Assembly (NCBI GenBank): GCA_030411725.1
Contig: MU839851.1
Location: 267,694-331,693, forward strand
Reading direction: 5' to 3'
From: Echria macrotheca
Lineage: Eukaryota; Ascomycota; Sordariomycetes; Sordariales; Schizotheciaceae
Length of the DNA: 64,000 nucleotides
How positions within the stretch are numbered: the first letter of the stretch is position 1; every line of letters starts with the position of its first letter. Shown here piece after piece: positions 44,317-55,187 of this stretch. The translations under genes and the position numbers were made by a program. Below the pieces are notes generated by a model. It did not search any database. It had not been told where the DNA came from and was given only the letters and a program-made list of their open reading frames with translations.

Positions 44317-46299
44317 ATGCAGCTGGCCCAAAGGACAGGAGGATTTGATGAACTTCATAGCCAGAGTTTCCCAGCTCTAGGCTCTCCAGCATGCTGTTCT
44401 GTTGACTTGTCTTGGCTGAGCCGAATATGCCAGTGGCTGCCAGAGATGGCGAGCTTCATACTTGCGCTCCTGGTGCTCTTGGCCATGGTAATCATGCTCA
44501 TGCTCCAGAAAGATAAGGAACAAGCCGACTTGCCGTCCCTTCTCAACATTAACTCGCTTCTGTCCATCCTCTCCACCGTTTTCAAGACGGCCCTCCTCTT
44601 CCCTGTTGTTGAGGGCATCGGCGAGCTGAAGTGGATGCACTTCTCGTCGCCGCGTCCTCTTCGAGACCTGGAGCGATGGAACAATGCGAGCAAAACGCCC
44701 TGGGGATCCTTCAAACTCATCCTCAAACACCCAACCAGCTTCCTCACGTCGCTCGGAGCCGCCGTCGTCGTTCTCTCCATTGCCATCGACCCCTTCACGC
44801 AGCAGGTATTGGGCTTCTACCCGTGTCTGCAGCCCATCAGCGGCGTCCCTGCCAGGATCCCGAGAACCAACAACTACACAAGCGAGGCGCCTGCGTCAAT
44901 AGAGGGACTCACCAATTTTGACGGAACATTGTCTGCCGCTCTCTACAAGGGAATGCTCGACCCCCCCGAGAATCCGTCGTCCCTGGTCAACGTATTCTGC
45001 CCAACGGGGGACTGCACTTTCGACGAAACGACATCCTACTCGTCGCTCGGGGTGTGCCCCAGAGTATTCGACATTTCAGACCGCATGAAAGGCAGTCTGT
45101 CAATGAACAAGACCAGCGGCGATATGTCGTGGAACTACACTTTGCCCTCCGGAATGGAGTTCTCCTACGACCCAAGTCGGCCGGACAGACCAGTTCTTAC
45201 GCCACTGATGGCCACCGCCGGGACAATGTATAACGCCGCCATCGAGCTCATGATGCTCGCCGTCGACTGCGTTGGCGGGTACGACCCAAACGTGCCCGCG
45301 TCACAAAGGGGCTGTTCTTGGAAGCCGCGGGCCTTCAATATCAGCCTGTACCCTTGCGTGTACACGTACGGCAATATCCGCTACGAGCGAGGCGTCCTAG
45401 TCGAGCGAACGATCTCCACAACCCCTCTGGGGCCGACCAACGGAGCTTACGGCCTCGTAGGGAACTACCCGTCGACACCCGGCACGGACTGTTCCGGTTC
45501 GCCGGGATCCCCCCAGGGGTCTAAGACGCAAAGAATCCTAACACTTGACATGGTCAAAGGCAAGCGGAACACGACCTACTACGACCCCGATTGCGTGTAC
45601 GAGATGGCCGAGTCACGCATGGACGGGCTCATGCTTGGACTCACACGGATCTTTTCCTGGCCCGAGGCGCCCGATAAACACTTGCAGCGCAAGTTCCTAA
45701 GCGTGTGGCTGGTGGACGGAAAAGGCCCGGACGGAATGTACATGCGTCTACAGACGTCCGAGATGTACCCGGAACTTGTCGGAGACGAGTGGCTCCGGAC
45801 ACTGTGGCGGAACGGCACGGCATCACTCGCATCCGTCCGGAACTTTATGGACGGTCTCGCGGGCACGCTCACGGCAACCATCCGGCAGACCGGCACGAGT
45901 GCCAACAGCAAACCGCTGCTGGGCGTCATGTACGAGTCCCGTACTTGCGTCTCCGTTAACTGGTCCTGGCTCCTCTACCCGGCCATCTTGCTCGCTTTTA
46001 CGTCTGTATTTTTTATACTTGTCATGTACCGCTCGCACCGTTACACACGGCCCGGCGGCAAGCAGAGCGGTCGTAGTGCCTGGAAGTCGTCGGTCCTCCC
46101 TCTGCTGTGGCACGGTATTCAAGACTCAACACGTGACGCTGCCCCTGGGTCCCTGGACAGGTTTGCGGTCATGGAGAAGTATAGCGATGAAGTTTTAGTC
46201 AGGATAGAGCGGCGAGGTTGGGAAATGCCCTTGAAGGGGGGACCGGGAGACGAACAGGGTCTGTGGTTTTTACGTGAATCGAACCTTCCGGACTATTGA
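44317..46299 (+). CDS. DUF3176-family multispanning membrane protein
   Basis: 660 aa from the ATG at 44317; the frame is open further upstream without an ATG. A hydrophobic helix at ~45-65 precedes the family hallmark INSLLSILSTVFKTALLFPV and IGELKWMHFSSPRPLRDLER, then TPWGSFKLIL and a second helix (~142-160) followed by DPFTQQVLGFYPC. Residues ~180-540 form a large ectodomain with many N-glycosylation sequons and paired cysteines. A final helix (WLLYPAILLAFTSVFFILVM, ~551-570) leads to a short cytoplasmic tail. DUF3176 proteins are restricted to filamentous fungi and have no established function. Confidence 0.85.
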   Translation: MQLAQRTGGFDELHSQSFPALGSPACCSVDLSWLSRICQWLPEMASFILALLVLLAMVIMLMLQKDKEQADLPSLLNINSLLSILSTVFKTALLFPVVEGIGELKWMHFSSPRPLRDLERWNNASKTPWGSFKLILKHPTSFLTSLGAAVVVLSIAIDPFTQQVLGFYPCLQPISGVPARIPRTNNYTSEAPASIEGLTNFDGTLSAALYKGMLDPPENPSSLVNVFCPTGDCTFDETTSYSSLGVCPRVFDISDRMKGSLSMNKTSGDMSWNYTLPSGMEFSYDPSRPDRPVLTPLMATAGTMYNAAIELMMLAVDCVGGYDPNVPASQRGCSWKPRAFNISLYPCVYTYGNIRYERGVLVERTISTTPLGPTNGAYGLVGNYPSTPGTDCSGSPGSPQGSKTQRILTLDMVKGKRNTTYYDPDCVYEMAESRMDGLMLGLTRIFSWPEAPDKHLQRKFLSVWLVDGKGPDGMYMRLQTSEMYPELVGDEWLRTLWRNGTASLASVRNFMDGLAGTLTATIRQTGTSANSKPLLGVMYESRTCVSVNWSWLLYPAILLAFTSVFFILVMYRSHRYTRPGGKQSGRSAWKSSVLPLLWHGIQDSTRDAAPGSLDRFAVMEKYSDEVLVRIERRGWEMPLKGGPGDEQGLWFLRESNLPDY

Positions 46300-46654
46300 C
46301 CCTGGAGAACCTTTGGTAATGGGCCGTTGGAAAGCTGGCGAGGTGATTACATGTAGATAGAAAGTTCGCGGCGGGGGCCGCGGTAAACAAAAACTCTTCG
46401 GGGCAGTCCCTCTGGGCACATGCAATCTGAGGCACGAGGTACCGCCGTCGACAAATTATGATACAAATTTAAATGGATTTGACAAAAGTTTATGAACCTA
46501 GGTACTTAGTCCTTTGCAAGCCGCAGACGAGAAAAGTATTACAAGTTCGCCACATTAAAGCTCAACATCTCGCATATTTATCGGGCTGCCTACCTAGGTA
46601 CCATAGCGGGAAAGTGTAGGTTTTCGACAGGCTTATAAGGCTAAATAAGACGAG
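46300..46654. other. AT-richer 3' flank of the DUF3176 gene
   Basis: About 350 bp with no gene or RNA seen. It borders the repeat element at 46655. Confidence 0.5.
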
Positions 46655-47820
46655 TTAGTCTAACCATACGGTTAGGCTTATCGCTGCCGACATGCTAACA
46701 GGGTGTCCGACATGCTAACTGCACCAGCCCACTTCTGGGGGTGCAGTGGGCCACAATGCGAGCTCTCTGATTGGCTACAGCAAGCCAGATGGGGCCTGGC
46801 CAGGATGGGTGATGTACCGGGCAAGAGGGGGCACAGCAGCAAGGTCAGCAATATACCGGTATATAAGGGGTTGTTTACTGGGTCAGGGGATACCAGGGGG
46901 TAAGCCATAGTAAAAACAAGCCCCTATACGGCCCTACAGCAATACCAGGCCCTTATCGCCTTGCAAAGGGAGGTAATCGTAGCCGTCGTATAAACGGCTG
47001 GTCAGCTGCTGGCAGTCCCCTTCACTCGATCGCAGGCACGGATAATCGTTATTGCCGGCCAGCCACCCAGCCAGCCAGGCGACTACCTTATACCTTCCTT
47101 CCACGGCCTTTAAAAACTTAGGAACTTCGTCAATCTTACAACCTTTGCAAAGGCCTAACTGCAGCCATCGCAACACCAAGGCAACCAGCCAACAACCCCC
47201 TTCAATCAGACCCCTTTCAATCAGGTAAGCAACCCTTAGAAGTCAAATGGCTAACTCGTTTGCGTGCAGTCAAGCCGTTTCGCACGCGATCGAGTGCCTT
47301 TGCGCGACCGACTTCCTTTACGTACCGGCCCTTTGTCGCCACAGCCGACCAACCAACCGTACGGGCCCCTGCACCCTACACCCTGGATCTTCCTACCTAT
47401 AGGTAAGCCTTAGATCTTCCAACCAGGCAATCGTTAAAGATAGCAACTGACCAGGGCCTTTACCAGGTAATGTAGGTAGGCCGTTACTGCCAGATAGTTA
47501 CAAGGTGGTTACGCGAGGTGGTTACGTAAGGTAGTTGGCACGTGAGGGCCTAGCACAAGCTGCAGGGTTAGGGTAAATAGTGCATGCAAGCCCTGAATGC
47601 ATACAAGCGCTAAATTGATTACGTGTGCTGTAGTGGTCTGTACGTGATCAGGTTGCCCAGCCACACCAGGCCCCTCAATTGCTATCGCCCCGTAACCACC
47701 TGCCAGGGCCCGTGCGTGCCAGCCATTTTCCAGCCAATCAGAGGGCTTGTGCAGTTACCATGTCAGGGAGCGAGTTAGCATATCGGGGAGCAGTTAGCAT
47801 GTTTTGAGCTATTAGTCTAA
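46655..47820. mobile_element. 1.15-kb non-coding element with 9-bp flanking direct repeat
   Basis: TTAGTCTAA occurs at both borders (46655-46663 and 47812-47820). Inside the left end, ~20-bp units with CCGACATGCTAAC repeat twice (46687-46720). At the right end the same motif appears inverted three times (GTTACCATG, GTTAGCATA, GTTAGCATG; 47750-47805). CTCTGATTGGCT (46768-46779) pairs with AGCCAATCAGAG (47732-47743). No coding frame. A non-autonomous DNA transposon is the likely interpretation. The superfamily is unresolved: a 9-bp duplication would fit Mutator-like, and 8 bp (TAGTCTAA) would fit hAT. Confidence 0.65.
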
Positions 47821-47983
47821 GAAATGCAATTGACTCAACACGTCTTTCGCGCACCTACACACCCCCGCTATGGTAGTGTGTATGCAAATGTAGTCTCCTC
47901 AGAGAGCTTGTGTGTCAGGGGATACCGGACGTCGATCCCCAACCGGGTAATCCCCCTCCTCACAGCCCTCCCCATCCTCGCTA

Positions 47984-49046
47984 TTATTTCTCATTTGTTT
48001 GCCGGTGGCGACGCTTCTCGTGCACCTCTTTTCGATGGTGGGCTCGGTACCTGAATGGAACATTTGGATCAGTCATTTGCTGTGTCTCGCTGGAATAGTC
48101 ACACTTACCAGGCCCACCACTCATCGGATGGCTTCTCACAAGAACCGACGTGCTCCTTCTCCTCGGGAAACGTGCCCGGCAGACAGTCGTTCTTGCTCGG
48201 TCCCGCCGAGTTCTGCGCGGTGGAGACGTGCTTCGCCGGGAGACTTTGCCGTTGCGAAAGGGTGACGGGAGAGGAAGCTGGGCTGGTGCCGCCGAAACCC
48301 AGTTTGAGGTTTCGCAAGCTGACAAGATTTGTAAGATCGAACCGAGCTTGAGCGGGCGGAGACGCGGGGCCGGGAACAACGGCTTCGGCTCCTCCCTGGT
48401 GACCTGCGGAACGAGATGAACTGGCGTTTTGGTGCGCCTTGCTTCCATGGGCGCCGTCTTTGAACTGGGTCCGAGATCCCATTCCACCCCGTGCAGGCAA
48501 GTTGGTGCTCGTGGTTTCGGGAGGCGATGTGATGTTCTGGGGCGTGAGGCCGGCATCTGGTGGTCGGTATGGAGGCACCTCGGGGGTGGCCGTCGGAGCA
48601 TCCGGTGTGTCGTCGACCTCGACTTGCTTACCCTTCAATCCCAGATCCTCTGCAAAGCTGTCGATGGGCTGTTCGGCAGCTTCTTCGAAGCCCTTTGCGC
48701 GGGCATCGGTATTGTTAGTATCCCACTCATCCATCCATTCTTCGACGGACTTCAGCTTGTTCTTGAAGTAGACGATGTTGAAGGTCCCGTTCTTGTCCGC
48801 TTCCCAGGAAGCTGGCCATATGGTTTCGCCGTCTGCGAGCTGTTCCTTTGCGTGCTTCTGGCAGAAAGCAAGAAGGCCTCCCGGCAACGAGTCAACGAGA
48901 GTGAGCACTTTGGCTCTGTTCTCATCATCCTCAGGCCATGTGCGGATGTGGTCGCAGAAGTTCAGGACCTGACGACAGATGAGTGCGCGGTCGTTTGGGT
49001 TCGACTTTGGGCCCGAGCGCTTGTTCTTTCCCGTTTTCCTCCCCAT
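47984..49046 (-). CDS. Orphan disordered protein with conserved N-terminus
   Basis: Exons 49046-48109 and 48050-47984, joined by a 58-nt intron (donor GTAAGT, branch-like ATGACTGA, acceptor TTCAG), give 334 aa. The N-terminus is basic (MGRKTGKNKRSGPKSN). Residues ~20-120 look folded (ICRQVLNFCDHIRTWPEDD; NIVYFKNKLKSVEEWMDEWD). Residues ~130-300 are Pro/Ser/Thr-rich and disordered. The short second exon adds a very basic tail (YRAHHRKEVHEKRRHRQ). No signal peptide or membrane segment. No family recognised. It opens a run of orphan genes reaching 60.8 kb. Confidence 0.65.
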
Positions 49047-49557
49047 AGTGGAGGGCTAAAGTAATGATGGTGGGAGGAATGATGGTGGTGGCTGTGGCGC
49101 TAATGACCGAAATGTTGAGATCAATAGGGGGAATGTTTGTTCGCGGAAGGAAGAAGACGGCGGGTTTTGTGTTTGTGAAACGCGGGCGCGCCTCTGCTAT
49201 CTATCAGAGCGGTGGATTCTGCAGGGCCTGAGAGCCCTGTAAACTCAGTCCCTATCTTCAGGGCAAGAGGGCTTGGACATTGAGTTCTTTGTCTGCGCGG
49301 GGCGGTCCGCAGTGTCCCGTTCAGCCGCTCCGAGATTGCTCAGCATTAGGCGGTCTGAGCTCGACGAGCTCGTCTCGATCGCCCCAGGAGCAAACGCCTC
49401 GGTGTCACCGAGATGCCTTGGGTGTAAAAATGCAACAATACAGACAAGTTGGGTTTGTAAGGGCACTCAGCAAAAAGTCTTCTGCCCGGATCTGGAGAAT
49501 CTATTCTAAAGACGTCTCACCGAGACAGCGTACAGCAAGGAATCAACAACATGTAAG
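49047..49557. other. Gap between two leftward orphan genes
   Basis: About 510 bp. It should hold the promoter of the gene ending at 47984. Nothing else supported. Confidence 0.5.
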
Positions 49558-50543
49558 CTACGCGGGCCCAGCAACCCGACGAACATTTCTTGTTGTCACG
49601 CTGCCATCGGCTCCGCGCTGGCCAGACGTCTCCCGCTCCGCCTCTGAGCCGTCGTCCACGGATGCATGTTGCGTGGTGCGCCGGGAGGTGGCCTCTTGGG
49701 ATATGCCCAGCTCTTGTCTAAGGTCCCTCCAGGCCGCTTTATTCTCGAGACCGACCGCATCCACTTCCTCGAGCGCCGATCTCCCTGCGTTCATCATAAT
49801 ATCGAAACTGAGCTGACGAAGCTCAGACTGTGTCTCTCGTAAATACTGCCGCGCCTGTTCCTCCCTCGCCACGAGCTTGTCGAACCGCTGTTGGAGCAAG
49901 GTCCATTCGGCGTCTGCGTAGCCAACGGGGCGCTGCAGACGGACCGATCGGGTCTCGGCTTCGGGAACTGTACGTCGTGGGGAGAGGACCAGCAGGTCGG
50001 GGTGGAGCTGATGTCGGTGCTGCTCACTGCGGCGAGTGGAGCCTGGTCACAACACGACGATAGTTAGGTAGTGAGTTCGACTTGGCTTTCACTGAGGTGG
50101 TTTTGTTTGGTCGAGACAGGACATAAGGGTGGTGAGAGTCAAGGGCAGTTTGGGAACTTACGGAGACTATCATCCCTAATGTTAGGCCTCTGGGACGCTG
50201 CGGCCCCGTAGATCTCGCTGGTCGCTTCCCACCGGCGTTTGACAAAGTCTTCGGGCATCTGCGACATGCTCTCTGGAAGCGACGAGGCTTCTGACCAGTT
50301 GATGCTGCTGTGGGTTGTCGCCTGGCTGTCGGACCGCTGCGAGTTAGCTTTGTGGGTTGTCGTCCACTCCCACATCACCGCCTGCTCTCGGTTGCTCATT
50401 CCCGCCATCAGACGCTGCAGGGAAACCGGGTCATTCGCCTTTGCCAGAATCACAGGCCCCCAAGTGTCCCGGATGGAGGCTTTCTCGTCTTCACTCAGGC
50501 CACGCAGCAAACGCTGCATCTCCGGAACCGGGAGAGACCCCAT
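49558..50543 (-). CDS. Orphan helical protein, two exons
   Basis: Exons 50543-50162 and 50042-49558; a 119-nt intron (donor GTAAGT, branch-like CTAACTA, acceptor CCAG) gives 288 aa. The ATG at 50543 begins MGSLPVPEMQRLLRGLSEDE, a helical segment. Residues ~20-60 (LAKANDPVSLQRLMAGMSNREQ) look folded. Exon 2 has a strong coiled coil (LLQQRFDKLVAREEQARQYL onward, about residues 175-245) and a disordered Ser/Thr/Arg tail. No signal peptide, membrane segment or recognised family. Confidence 0.6.
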
Positions 50544-51231
50544 GGTGGCGGCTGCAGGATAAGAACCGGGCAGAGGAGACAGGTGGCTGAGGAAGGATGA
50601 AAGGCAAGGAAATATCTCCAGAGTTCCCAAGCGTCCTGGGTTGGGAATTTCTGCTGAACCGGTAGATCAGAACCCGTCGGACGGGAACCGGTGGAACGAG
50701 AGGTGTGGTGGCGCGTTTAATTCAGGGGCAGGCACAAAGAAAAGGTGGGTCTTCCACTGCCGCAAGCGTTTGAGCCATCGCAGGACACACGACACCGTGA
50801 GGGCGGCAATTTTTTATGCGCATCTTGGGTAACTTGGTATTATCCATGTCTTCAATTACGCGTCATGGTGTGGACAGTATGGTATTTTGGGTTTGAAGTG
50901 TGTAATGAGTTTGTCCGTGTTTTCAGTTTCGTTGAGGTTGACGGTGTTGTCAGCCAAGATCCTGCCGTTTGTCCCTCACTGAACTGGTGAACAGCACAGT
51001 GTGAAACAGCGCTTCCGCTCAAAGAATCCTCAACGGGCTCTCGCTGAACCACTGAGCCGTCCGTCTTCCTCCCAGGCGAGAATCTGGAGTTCTAGTTATT
51101 ACCACTCTGCCGGTCTCGACGGCTTCATGTTCTCGTTTCTCTGTCACATCTCATTGCACCCAGAACCGAGATTTGTTCAAACCCGTTTGCACTCCTCGGA
51201 AGCCACTTGGGCTTCTCCTCTCTGGGCATCG
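50544..51231. promoter_or_regulatory. Divergent promoter of two orphan genes
   Basis: About 690 bp between oppositely oriented genes (50543 leftward, 51232 rightward). An open frame leads into the right gene from 51001, with an extra ATG at 51127. No specific element identified. Confidence 0.45.
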
Positions 51232-53016
51232 ATGGATCGTTTGAGCCGTGTTCCGTCCGGAAGCGTCTCGCGCCGCCGTCGCTCGCAGAGCCTCCCCGCA
51301 GCCGGGTTGACACGCAAACCCGCCGAAAGCCCGTCAAACCATGACTCTGGTGGGTCTCTCAGCGCTCACGGGAGAGATACAACACCCTCAGGTCTGTTCC
51401 TCGCGCTTCTTCCGTTTATTGGTGTTGCGCTCCCACTACTCGTGGTGGGGGTTGGAATACTGATCGCCCTTTTTCCATCGCCGGCCGGAGAGGTTGACTC
51501 CCTCGTGTGGACCTGGCCTACTCCGACCACGAACGCGGCGTTCGGAAATCGACAGGTGCCACTGGCTGCCAATGCCACGCTGAAGGGCCTGGCGGGCGAC
51601 CGATTGAGTTTCTCCGAGAATCCTTTCCCCTACCACGAGCTCTTCGCCGTCGCTGATTCTGCCTTGGATGGCATGAACTCGGCCATGTTCAAAGACGGCG
51701 CATCGGCATCAGGAATTACACTCACGACCGACCACCCCGACCTCCCGTTCCGCGATCCCGACACCACGGCGCAGTCCAAGGCCATGGCCAACGTCTCAAT
51801 GTCCTTCCTGATGGCCCGCGAGGCCGGTCCCCAGCTCCTTGATGTCACTGAAGCACTTGTCGAGGCCGTGCTCGGTGACGATCACCCGGAATACAACGGT
51901 CTGAAGCATTGGTTGGAGATGCCCTGGGTCCATGAGCCCGCCTCAGTGGACTCTGTCCCAGGCAACGATTTGTGGGATGATGTGTGGGATGGTGACTTCG
52001 ACAACAACGCCTACAACTTCAACGCCACAGCCAAAGCTGTTCTCAAGAATACACGCGCGGGGGGTCAAGAGGAGGGAAACTGGGCGGATGCTGATACATC
52101 GGCGCTGTTAGGAACCGCTGGCTTGTCCCGCCTCCAGTTGGAGGTTGTTGCAGCGTCCCGCAACGGCTCCCCGAGATTGCCGCAAATTCTGGAGAGCCTG
52201 CGGCTGTCGCATGACGCCAATCTCACAGTGCGCTTTCTCAACATGACACTCCAAGCCCTGCTCGACCGACGACAGGCAGGGGTTTGTTCGCAGCCTGCCC
52301 TTGTGACGGCCATGGTTGCGGGCGAATGCTTCCCGCGAGAATGGATCTCGCCCTCGGCGTCGGATCACCACTACGGTCCCCCTCTCTTTCACCTTTGGTC
52401 AACACTCTGTGGGTTTCTAAACGCTCGTGAAATCCTGCGTCGTCGAGCCAGCCACGTCGCCGGCCGGCTTCAGCACCTCGTCAAAACCGACAAGACTCTG
52501 AGTCGCCAACGCCTTGACCGGTCGGCCAAACCTTGGTTCTCCGTCCACAAAAAGGCCATGCACCACAATCACCTCATCGACAACTCCCTGAGGTTGCAGT
52601 TGCCGGTTCTCTCCCACATTGCAGCGCAGTTCCAAGAGACGTGCAGACTCAGGGATGCATTCGCCAACAGACTCGCGCCGCTTTACACGTCGCAATCTTC
52701 GTGGTGGAACCTGACCTCCGTGGACGGGCGCGTTGTTGTCCACCACGTCACGATGCCCACGCTGCAAGAGTTCGCGTTGGCACTACAGAATGCTTCCCGG
52801 AGACTGGGAGAAAGGAGCAACTACACCGCCCGGGCCGAAGAGCGGTGGAAGGCTAGCTATCACATTGGGAGTCTCTGGTACACTTCGCGGGGGCCCCATA
52901 GTCCTCAGAATTGGATGGATGTCCTTGGTTTTGGGAACAAGACGGTCGCACTCTTGGCCAAGGATGATCGATATGTCCCTCAGTTTCGGGCCAAGTACTT
53001 GTGCCTGGCCCCGTAG
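51232..53016 (+). CDS. Orphan type II membrane protein with large glycosylated ectodomain
   Basis: A single-exon frame of 594 aa from the ATG at 51232; an earlier in-frame ATG at 51127 would add 35 residues. The first ~50 residues are basic and Ser-rich (SRRRRSQSLP), facing the cytoplasm. One strong membrane helix lies at ~54-81 (FLALLPFIGVALPLLVVGVG). The rest is an ectodomain with about ten N-glycosylation sequons (NAT, NVS, NLT, NMT, NYT, NKT) and few cysteines. It contains DGMNSAMFKDGASASG near residue 145 and helical segments later (RQRLDRSAKPWFSVHKKAMH). No recognised family. Its GC-rich coding and lack of introns match the genes to its right. Confidence 0.7.
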   Translation: MDRLSRVPSGSVSRRRRSQSLPAAGLTRKPAESPSNHDSGGSLSAHGRDTTPSGLFLALLPFIGVALPLLVVGVGILIALFPSPAGEVDSLVWTWPTPTTNAAFGNRQVPLAANATLKGLAGDRLSFSENPFPYHELFAVADSALDGMNSAMFKDGASASGITLTTDHPDLPFRDPDTTAQSKAMANVSMSFLMAREAGPQLLDVTEALVEAVLGDDHPEYNGLKHWLEMPWVHEPASVDSVPGNDLWDDVWDGDFDNNAYNFNATAKAVLKNTRAGGQEEGNWADADTSALLGTAGLSRLQLEVVAASRNGSPRLPQILESLRLSHDANLTVRFLNMTLQALLDRRQAGVCSQPALVTAMVAGECFPREWISPSASDHHYGPPLFHLWSTLCGFLNAREILRRRASHVAGRLQHLVKTDKTLSRQRLDRSAKPWFSVHKKAMHHNHLIDNSLRLQLPVLSHIAAQFQETCRLRDAFANRLAPLYTSQSSWWNLTSVDGRVVVHHVTMPTLQEFALALQNASRRLGERSNYTARAEERWKASYHIGSLWYTSRGPHSPQNWMDVLGFGNKTVALLAKDDRYVPQFRAKYLCLAP

Positions 53017-53720
53017 AGCACCGCACACCTTGGGTTGGCAAGCAGGGAGTGGCTTCAACTTTTCAGTGTCAGAGCGATCCGAGCGTGTGGCGGAGAGGGA
53101 TGGTAGAGATGAGGTGTAGTTGTTGCGGGAAGATATGTAGGTAGTCAGGAACCACCGTTCTAGGTAGTAGGCAATGCAACTTGGGCGGACTCTGCCAGAT
53201 CTCCAGATGAAAAGGGGTAATGCTTTGATCGAAAGCGGGGTTTCGGTCTTCCGAAGCATCGCCACCTCCGAGTTGGTCCGAAAGTCTTTTCAGTAAAGTA
53301 AGTCCTTCGCCTGGTATCAGTCGATGGGCAGACAATCCGCTGACAACCTGTGGACTGCGTGGGGATTCTTATGAGTCCTCGGAAACAAGAATCGAGCGCT
53401 CAGTTCCTGCTGTGTGGTGGTGGTGCAGGCCGCGAGAGACCTAAGGTGAAAGTCGACGTTCGCCCTAAGAACTCTGCAACACCGACGCACAAGCCCTTAA
53501 ACTGGAGGGATCAAGGCCCTGTATTTCAGCATACGGCCCACTGTGTCCATGCAGCTCCACGGTCCAGCGCTGCCATTGCGGATCTTTTCTATTCGCGCAT
53601 ATACTCTACATGAGACATTCTCATCAACCAAGCACCATGTCAGACGCCCAAACTTGTCCGTTGGATCCTTCACAGATCTTCTCCCTTCCTTGTAACACGG
53701 TATTAACCAGTCGCTGCATC
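53017..53720. other. Convergent 3' region
   Basis: About 700 bp between converging genes (ending 53016 and 53721). No supported feature; a 160-codon antisense frame is a shadow. Confidence 0.5.
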
Positions 53721-54388
53721 TTAGGCCCTCTCCCGGGCACCCGCCCACCAGGTCGTTACCCGCTCCCAGAGAGAGGGATCCCTGAGACATCTCGCCCTCA
53801 TCTTGGGACGCGCCTCCATCTTCTTGTTGGAGTGCTCGATCAGGCCGACGAGGCCAATCGTGGGCCACGTGTCGACGCAGTGGCATGCGTGCATGTCGAT
53901 GAGGCGCATCCACGCGCAGTCCTTCTGCGGCCGCAGTCGGATGTGCGTAATCTGGGGGACCCACACCTGCTCGTAGTAGGTGCGCGCATCCGGACTGACC
54001 AAGAGGTCGTGGGCGGCCACGATGGCGTCGCGTCGGCGCTGGACGTACATGTCGTCGGCCTGCATCTCGCTCAGCTCGGCCATGGTATTCTCAGCCGCCG
54101 CTTCGATTTCCCTCTTTTTGGCACGCTGGCTCACATTAAGAAGCTCAAAGGCAGTCATGGGGTCGACGCCATATTCGTAGGTGCCAACGAGCTGCAGCTT
54201 CCCATGTGCCATGCAAATCGCCTGCAGCTCCCTCGAGATGTTGGACGGTCGGTCGGCGTGCACCCTTCGGCTGAGCAGCACAAGGGCAAGAACGTGGATA
54301 CCGAGGACGTTGCGCCTGTCGAATATACACCTGTTAGAAACAATGGGTTGACGACCTAGTAGCTGGGAATTGGGACTTACATCAACAT
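53721..54388 (-). CDS. J-domain-like protein lacking the HPD motif
   Basis: Model: an 8-nt first exon (54388-54381, ATGTTGAT), a 65-nt intron, then 54315-53721; 200 aa. The start reads MLMRNVLGIHVLALVLLSRR, a signal-peptide or membrane-anchor-like segment. Residues ~60-125 resemble a J domain: DPMTAFELLNVSQRAKKREI, then AAAENTMAELSEMQADDM, then RRDAIVAAHDLLVSPDARTY and YEQ. The HPD tripeptide needed to stimulate Hsp70 is absent (ADDM at that place), so it may be a J-like protein with altered or no co-chaperone activity. A basic Trp-rich tail ends it. A single uninterrupted 436-codon frame also exists, but its N-terminal half looks like antisense of a promoter. Confidence 0.55.
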
Positions 54389-55187
54389 TGTTCGTCTGTC
54401 GAGAGTCAGAACCAGCGAGATATGGAGCTGAGGGAGGAATCTGCGAGAGTTGTTTTGATCCAATTGGGGAGGGGAGACCTGCGATGTCTCTCCCTCTGGG
54501 ACAAAGATTTGGGGTTGACAGGGGGGAACGAGAGAACAAGACTGAAAAGAAGGAGGAGCCGTGGGAAAACGAGTCTGACCAAAGTGGGAAAAAGAGAAGA
54601 CAAAAGATGAGCAGATGGTGGAAAAAAAGAGAGCGGCGCCCTGATGACGAAAGTTCCGGAGGGTTGTTGCGAACGAAGAAAGACCTGTGGGTTGCTATAT
54701 CCATTGGTGAAGGGGATAGAACGCGAAAATTGGCCAGTACTCGCTCTGCAAAGAGCGTCCGTGAGCAGTCACCTCCGAGGGCCGGCTGGGTCAGCTCGCG
54801 ACGTGGCTGGAGGAGTCCGGACAAAGAAGTGTGTGCGACCAGAAGGTCCCAGCTCGCATCACAGCTGATTGTCAACAAGGGTTTGGTGTTTTGCGATCGT
54901 ATGAGAGGAAAGAGAAGAAACACGCTGTCAAAAAAAAAAAAAAAAAACCAAGGCCCGACCAAATCCACGAGACAAACCCGAAACGAACCCCCAATCCGAG
55001 TCAGTGACTGATGTGGTTCTGTCATGATCAAACCATGGTTTTATAGAATCTGGCTCAAGTCTTCCAAACCGTCTCTGCGGGCCATCCCAAGTTGCTCTTC
55101 CTGGCATCAAACCCAAGCCCTTCGACCCTCTCCTGCCTTTCATCCACATTAACCCCGACCACCGGCTCATCTGTATCCTCTCTTCCA
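54389..55187. promoter_or_regulatory. Divergent promoter with A-run
   Basis: About 800 bp between the J-like gene (leftward) and the next membrane-protein gene (rightward). A run of about 17 A's lies at 54931-54947. Purine-rich on the plus strand (54430-54660), which makes long charged but unconvincing open frames. Confidence 0.45.

Noticed and set aside
46687..47805. A CRISPR-like array from the ~20-bp repeats
   Set aside because: Only two or three adjacent units per side, in opposite orientations, no spacers of constant length, and a fungal nuclear context.
50139..50630. A 29-residue N-terminal extension of the orphan starting at 50543
   Set aside because: The upstream reading has no ATG; the ATG at 50543 starts a regular helical segment.
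54370..55011. A 213-codon charged plus-strand frame
   Set aside because: It lies over the divergent promoter, is driven by purine-rich sequence and an A-run, and shows no fold-like pattern or start context.
53721..55031. A single 436-codon minus-strand reading of the J-like gene
   Set aside because: The first half is Ser/Phe/Leu-rich antisense of purine-rich promoter sequence and its ATG is far upstream. A 65-nt GT-AG intron gives a compact 200-aa product with a plausible N-terminus.
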